NCBI GenBank assembly: GCA_964614575.1
Contig: CAZTLX010000163.1
Span: 1-10,477 of the forward strand
Direction: 5' to 3'
DNA: 10,477 bases
Source of the DNA: JBGTLW01 sp964614575
GTDB lineage: Bacteria > Planctomycetota > Phycisphaerae > Phycisphaerales > Phycisphaeraceae
This document shows, in pieces, positions 7,420 through 10,477 of the stretch; the first letter of the stretch is position 1, and the number at the start of each line of letters is the position of its first letter. The notes under the pieces were generated by a model. It searched no databases. It saw nothing but the letters and a program-made list of their open reading frames with translations, and was not told where the DNA came from. The translations under genes and the position numbers were made by a program.

Positions 7420-10395
7420 GTAGAACCGCGGGCTGTAGGGGGCCAGCCCCTCTTCGGTGAAGTTCTTGAGCAGGCCGTACTTCTCAAAGTCGATGCTGTC
7501 GCCGAGCAGGGCGACGGCCAGGTCGATCATGTTCCACACGAACACGCACGCCACCGCGCCGACGATCAGTCCGATGAACAGCGGTTTGGTTTTCTTATAC
7601 AGGTTCATCCCGCCGTACTTGATCATCAGCCACTTGATCGCCCAGGCGAGAAGCACGCTGCCCCACAGCCAGGACGATTCTTTGCTCGCATACGAGCCGC
7701 CCTCGCCGCGGGCGTACGGCGAGACCCACGTGTAGAAGATGCTCAGCAGCACGATGAGGTAACCCATCGGGTGGAAGGGGAACTTGAGGAATCGGCCGCG
7801 GAGGAAGGTCAGCCCGGCAAACACCGCGAAGCCGACGATCATCGCGACAAGGCGGACGGTGTGGAGCTGGTCGCGCTGGTCGAGCGACGCCTCGCCGAGG
7901 AAGTGGCTGGACCACAGGGCGTAGCGGGCGATGTTGAAGCTGGTCGGCCCGCTGGCGGCGCCCTCGCCGAAGAACGGGCCGCCCCAGAGGTAGGCGAAGT
8001 GGATGAAGGCGAGCCCGCCGACCACCACCGCGACGACGAACCCGGCCAGTGAGCCGATGGCGATGACGGGGTAGCCGAGCTTGTGCCGGCGGGCGAGTTC
8101 GATGTTTTCCAGGTGCTGGGGCAGCAGCCGCCAGATCAGGAGCATGGGGACAAAGGCGATGACGGCGTACATGCCGAAGACCGCCGCGCCGGTGAGCGCG
8201 GTCAGCCCCAGCACGACCGGCAGCTTGGCGAACTCGTAGGAGATGTGGTGGGTGTGCAGGCCCGACTCGGCGCGGACGCGGGCCGAGGCGATCGCCTGGC
8301 TCATGGCCACCACCGCCGCCAGCGCGAGCAGGCCGACGTGCGCGATGCCCGCCTGGTAAAGCAGCAGCAGGATCGCCAGGGGCACCGCGGTGAGGCCGAC
8401 GACCATCAGCGGGGTCGAGACGAACGACGCGGGGCGCTCGGGGGCGAGCGCGGCTTGATTCGCCTCGGCGGTCTTCTGCCCCGCGCCGCGAAACAGTTTC
8501 CAGATCAGCACGGCGGAGAAACACACCGTCGCGCCGATCAGTTGCTCCATCGGGAACGGGTACTGCCGCCCGCCCGCCCAGCCGGTGTAGAGGCTGTCGC
8601 TGATGCCTCGGCCGTAGGCGAACTCGATCAGCGCGGTGGTGAGGGTGTAGATGAAGAACAGCGACCAGATCGAGAAGCTCAGGTTCAGGCTCATGAGGAA
8701 GGCGAGGCCGAGCACGATCGGCGAGAGCACGAAGAAGACCTTGTTCATCTTCTGCAGCAGGCCGGTGGTCAGCAGCTCGCCGGAGACATCGAAGGTCACC
8801 GCCATGTCCTGCGCGATGAAGCCGTAGTGCCACATCGCGTCGAGCGACAGATAAAGGAACCCCAGCGCGATGCCGGCGGCGAAGAGCAGGTTGACCGGCG
8901 TCGGGCGCAGCGGCGGATTGCGCAGGTCCTCGGCGGTCTCCAGCGCCGCGTCGTGACGCAGGATGTGGTCGGCGACCTCGACCAGCGGGAAGGCGAGGTT
9001 CTCGCGCTCGACCCACTTGCGCCGCAGCAACTCCGCCAGGGCCATGAGCATGAGGAAGATCAGCAAAAACAACGCGCCCCAGCGCAGCATCGGGGCCCGC
9101 CACACCGCCCAGGGCACCGCGGCGTTCGCCCGATCGAGGCGCTCGGTGAGCGCTTGACGGTCCAGCTCTCGCTTGCGCTCGGGCGTGTAGCCGATGCCCT
9201 CGGTGAAGGACATGAGGTCCTGCGCCGGCTCGCCGGACTCGCGGCCCTGTCGGATCAACGCCTGCCGCTCGGCGCGGGCCAGCCGATACATGAAGCTCAG
9301 CCGCGCCCGCACAAACGCCTCATCGCCCAGCGCGTTGACCGCCTGCTCGCGATGCTCGATCAGCGCCCGCGCGACCCGCGCCCGATCGGACGGGGACAAC
9401 GCGGTCACCTGCTCGCGCAGGTGTTTCCACAACGGGCGGCCGTCGGCCCCGGTCGCCAGCAACGCATCGCGCTGCGCTTCGACACGCTGCCGCCAATCCG
9501 TCGGCAGCGTGATCAGGTCTTCCTCGATCCACGACCGCGCGCTCTTGCTTAGCCGCTGGTCGTTGACGTCGGTGATAAACCCCTCGGACGCGGGGTCGTC
9601 GCTGATCGCCAGCAGGCTCACCGCCAGCTCGCTGGTCTGGGGCAGTTGCTCGGTGAGCGCTTGCGCCGCGGCCTCGCTGCGTTGTTGGGCTTGTTCGTAG
9701 GCGGTGCCCAGCTCGCCGCCCGACATGCCGGTGCCGTTCTCGATCAGGCCGTAGGCCGCCATCAGCCGGCGGGCGTCGGCGTTGTCGGCGAAGGTGCCGC
9801 GGACCGACTCGATCTCCGCGGGGCCGAGCCGAGCGATCAGCGTCTGCAACTGTTCGTGCGTCGCGCCGCTGATGTTGGGGCCCAGCGATTGATCCGTCGG
9901 GGGAGATTCCGGGGGCAGGCCCGCGGCTTCGTCGGAGATCAGCTTGATGAGCTGCTGCCGGACCGCGGACCGCGCGTCGATCGCCGGGCGGTCTTCGAGC
10001 AGCTCCAGCAGCCGCTTCGCCTGGTTCCACGCCAGACCCTCGCGCGTCGGCACGACGGGGAACCAGTCGGCGTCGGACGCGGCGTAGACCGTGCGATAGG
10101 TGTTGTTGCCGTCGATCATGAAGACCGAGGGCACCGCGTACATCGCCATGAACACCTGCCGGACCAGCCCCAGGTTCATCACCGGCACCGCGACGGTGAG
10201 CATGGTGTAGAGCACCACCAGGTGCGGCCGGGGGATGCGCTTGATCCCCGCGATCAGCCGGATCGGCAGCAGCACCAGCACCAGGCTGATGATCAGCCCC
10301 ACCGCCCACGCCACCGGCACCGCCGTCTCGATGTCGGCGTTGACCGTGCGCAGCGTCAGGTACTGGCTCAGCGGCGTGATGACCGCGACCAGCAC
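7417..10395 (-). CDS. DUF6785/DUF6784 OPT-like polytopic membrane protein with large soluble insert
   Basis: Seen: a 992-residue product. Hydrophobic N-terminal segments lie near 1-18, 26-48 and 58-93. Residues about 97-430 form a hydrophilic, helix-rich region with no hydrophobic span. The main membrane part spans 434-960 with about a dozen segments. Hallmarks of the family are RKWVERENLAFPLVEV (459-474), RVRAESG (706-712) and a C-terminal block (FPFHPMGYLIV at 872-882, then AWAIKWLMIKYGGMNLYKK) that fits DUF6784. Known: DUF6785/DUF6784 proteins are uncharacterised, OPT-superfamily-like membrane proteins common in Planctomycetota and relatives, generally about 600-700 residues. The extra length here is almost all the insert. 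Start: GTG at 10395 is the first canonical start after an in-frame TGA at 10455-10453, but it falls inside what looks like the first membrane helix, so translation may begin upstream at a CTG (10428 or 10419). It overlaps the next gene by one base. A transport role is likely; the substrate is unknown. The family is assigned from remembered motifs, not a profile search. Confidence 0.93.
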   Translation of the reverse strand: MLVAVITPLSQYLTLRTVNADIETAVPVAWAVGLIISLVLVLLPIRLIAGIKRIPRPHLVVLYTMLTVAVPVMNLGLVRQVFMAMYAVPSVFMIDGNNTYRTVYAASDADWFPVVPTREGLAWNQAKRLLELLEDRPAIDARSAVRQQLIKLISDEAAGLPPESPPTDQSLGPNISGATHEQLQTLIARLGPAEIESVRGTFADNADARRLMAAYGLIENGTGMSGGELGTAYEQAQQRSEAAAQALTEQLPQTSELAVSLLAISDDPASEGFITDVNDQRLSKSARSWIEEDLITLPTDWRQRVEAQRDALLATGADGRPLWKHLREQVTALSPSDRARVARALIEHREQAVNALGDEAFVRARLSFMYRLARAERQALIRQGRESGEPAQDLMSFTEGIGYTPERKRELDRQALTERLDRANAAVPWAVWRAPMLRWGALFLLIFLMLMALAELLRRKWVERENLAFPLVEVADHILRHDAALETAEDLRNPPLRPTPVNLLFAAGIALGFLYLSLDAMWHYGFIAQDMAVTFDVSGELLTTGLLQKMNKVFFVLSPIVLGLAFLMSLNLSFSIWSLFFIYTLTTALIEFAYGRGISDSLYTGWAGGRQYPFPMEQLIGATVCFSAVLIWKLFRGAGQKTAEANQAALAPERPASFVSTPLMVVGLTAVPLAILLLLYQAGIAHVGLLALAAVVAMSQAIASARVRAESGLHTHHISYEFAKLPVVLGLTALTGAAVFGMYAVIAFVPMLLIWRLLPQHLENIELARRHKLGYPVIAIGSLAGFVVAVVVGGLAFIHFAYLWGGPFFGEGAASGPTSFNIARYALWSSHFLGEASLDQRDQLHTVRLVAMIVGFAVFAGLTFLRGRFLKFPFHPMGYLIVLLSIFYTWVSPYARGEGGSYASKESSWLWGSVLLAWAIKWLMIKYGGMNLYKKTKPLFIGLIVGAVACVFVWNMIDLAVALLGDSIDFEKYGLLKNFTEEGLAPYSPRFY

Positions 10396-10452
10396 AAGGC
10401 CGAGCAGGATGGTGGGCAGGTAACGCAGAGATCGGGGTCCGGGGATCAGGGA
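10396..10452 (-). other. In-frame open leader upstream of the annotated GTG start
   Basis: The reading frame of the DUF6785-type gene stays open for 19 codons beyond GTG 10395, up to a TGA at 10455-10453 inside the heptamer repeat. The codons contain no ATG, GTG or TTG; only CTG codons (for example at 10428-10426 and 10419-10417) could serve. The last residues (RYLPTILLGL) continue smoothly into VLVAVITPL, making a full-length membrane helix that the GTG start would cut short. Either a non-canonical CTG start is used or the protein has a shortened first helix. No ribosome binding site is visible for any option. Confidence 0.5.
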
Positions 10453-10477
10453 TCAGGGATCAGGGATCAGGGATCAG
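10442..10477. repeat. Heptanucleotide tandem repeat (GGGATCA)n, running off the window edge
   Basis: There are five perfect GGGATCA copies plus one further base, 36 bases up to the end of the window, so the true array may be longer. On the gene strand it reads (TGATCCC)n. Each unit holds one GATC, giving five at exact 7-base spacing, with a sixth at 10430-10433. Because seven is not a multiple of three, every reading frame meets a TGA within 21 bases, so the array cannot be translated through. It ends about 46 bases upstream of the GTG start of the first gene, in the presumed leader or promoter region. It has no spacers, so it is not CRISPR. Confidence 0.9.

Noticed and set aside
7595..9103. 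A 502-codon minus-strand open frame in another phase
   Set aside because: It is an Arg/Pro/Ala/His-rich frame-shifted reading of the DUF6785-type gene, with no domain content of its own.
8083..9552. A 489-codon plus-strand open frame
   Set aside because: Its composition (Gln, Arg, Glu, His, Gly-rich) is that of a GC-rich antisense shadow, and it lies wholly opposite the membrane part of the DUF6785-type gene.
10442..10477. Possible CRISPR repeat
   Set aside because: The units are 7 bases, directly adjacent and without spacers, so this is a simple tandem repeat.

Overview
The window is GC-rich, almost entirely coding, and all on the minus strand. It reads from the right edge towards the left as one apparent transcription unit of three very large membrane-protein genes. 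No stretch over 300 bases lacks a gene. The families (a DUF6785/DUF6784 OPT-like transporter, a giant FtsX-like permease fused to an M28-type peptidase fold, and a second OPT-type transporter), the high GC and the absence of visible Shine-Dalgarno sequences suggest a Planctomycetota bacterium, perhaps Phycisphaerae. The phylum is an inference from protein character, not from a marker gene.

Layout in transcription order: (1) A heptamer tandem repeat (GGGATCA, five perfect copies) runs off the right edge. It is followed by a short open leader of uncertain coding status. (2) A 992-residue DUF6785/DUF6784 protein (7417-10395) carries an unusually large, helix-rich soluble insert of about 330 residues between its N-terminal and main membrane regions. 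(3) A 1962-residue protein (1529-7417) overlaps gene 1 by one base (TGATG), so the two are probably translationally coupled. Its parts in order are: signal peptide, PA-like domain, two LysM-like units, first half of an M28 peptidase fold, a two-helix membrane hairpin, a long charged helical/coiled-coil stretch, second half of the M28 fold, a beta-sandwich region, three membrane helices, a four-helix MacB/FtsX permease core, and a C-terminal cytoplasmic domain. (4) A 74-base gap contains an 18-bp perfect palindrome. (5) The first 484 codons of an OPT-family transporter (start at 1454) run off the left edge.

Working model (inference): two OPT-superfamily carriers are co-expressed with an FtsX-type permease whose extracytoplasmic part looks like a peptidoglycan-binding (LysM), PA-plus-M28 pseudo-peptidase sensor or scaffold. 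Four of the five zinc ligands of the M28 fold appear to be lost, so it probably binds rather than cleaves. The ABC ATPase expected to drive an FtsX permease is not in the window and would have to be encoded outside it. The most novel element is the M28 fold split by a transmembrane hairpin and coiled coil inside an FtsX permease.
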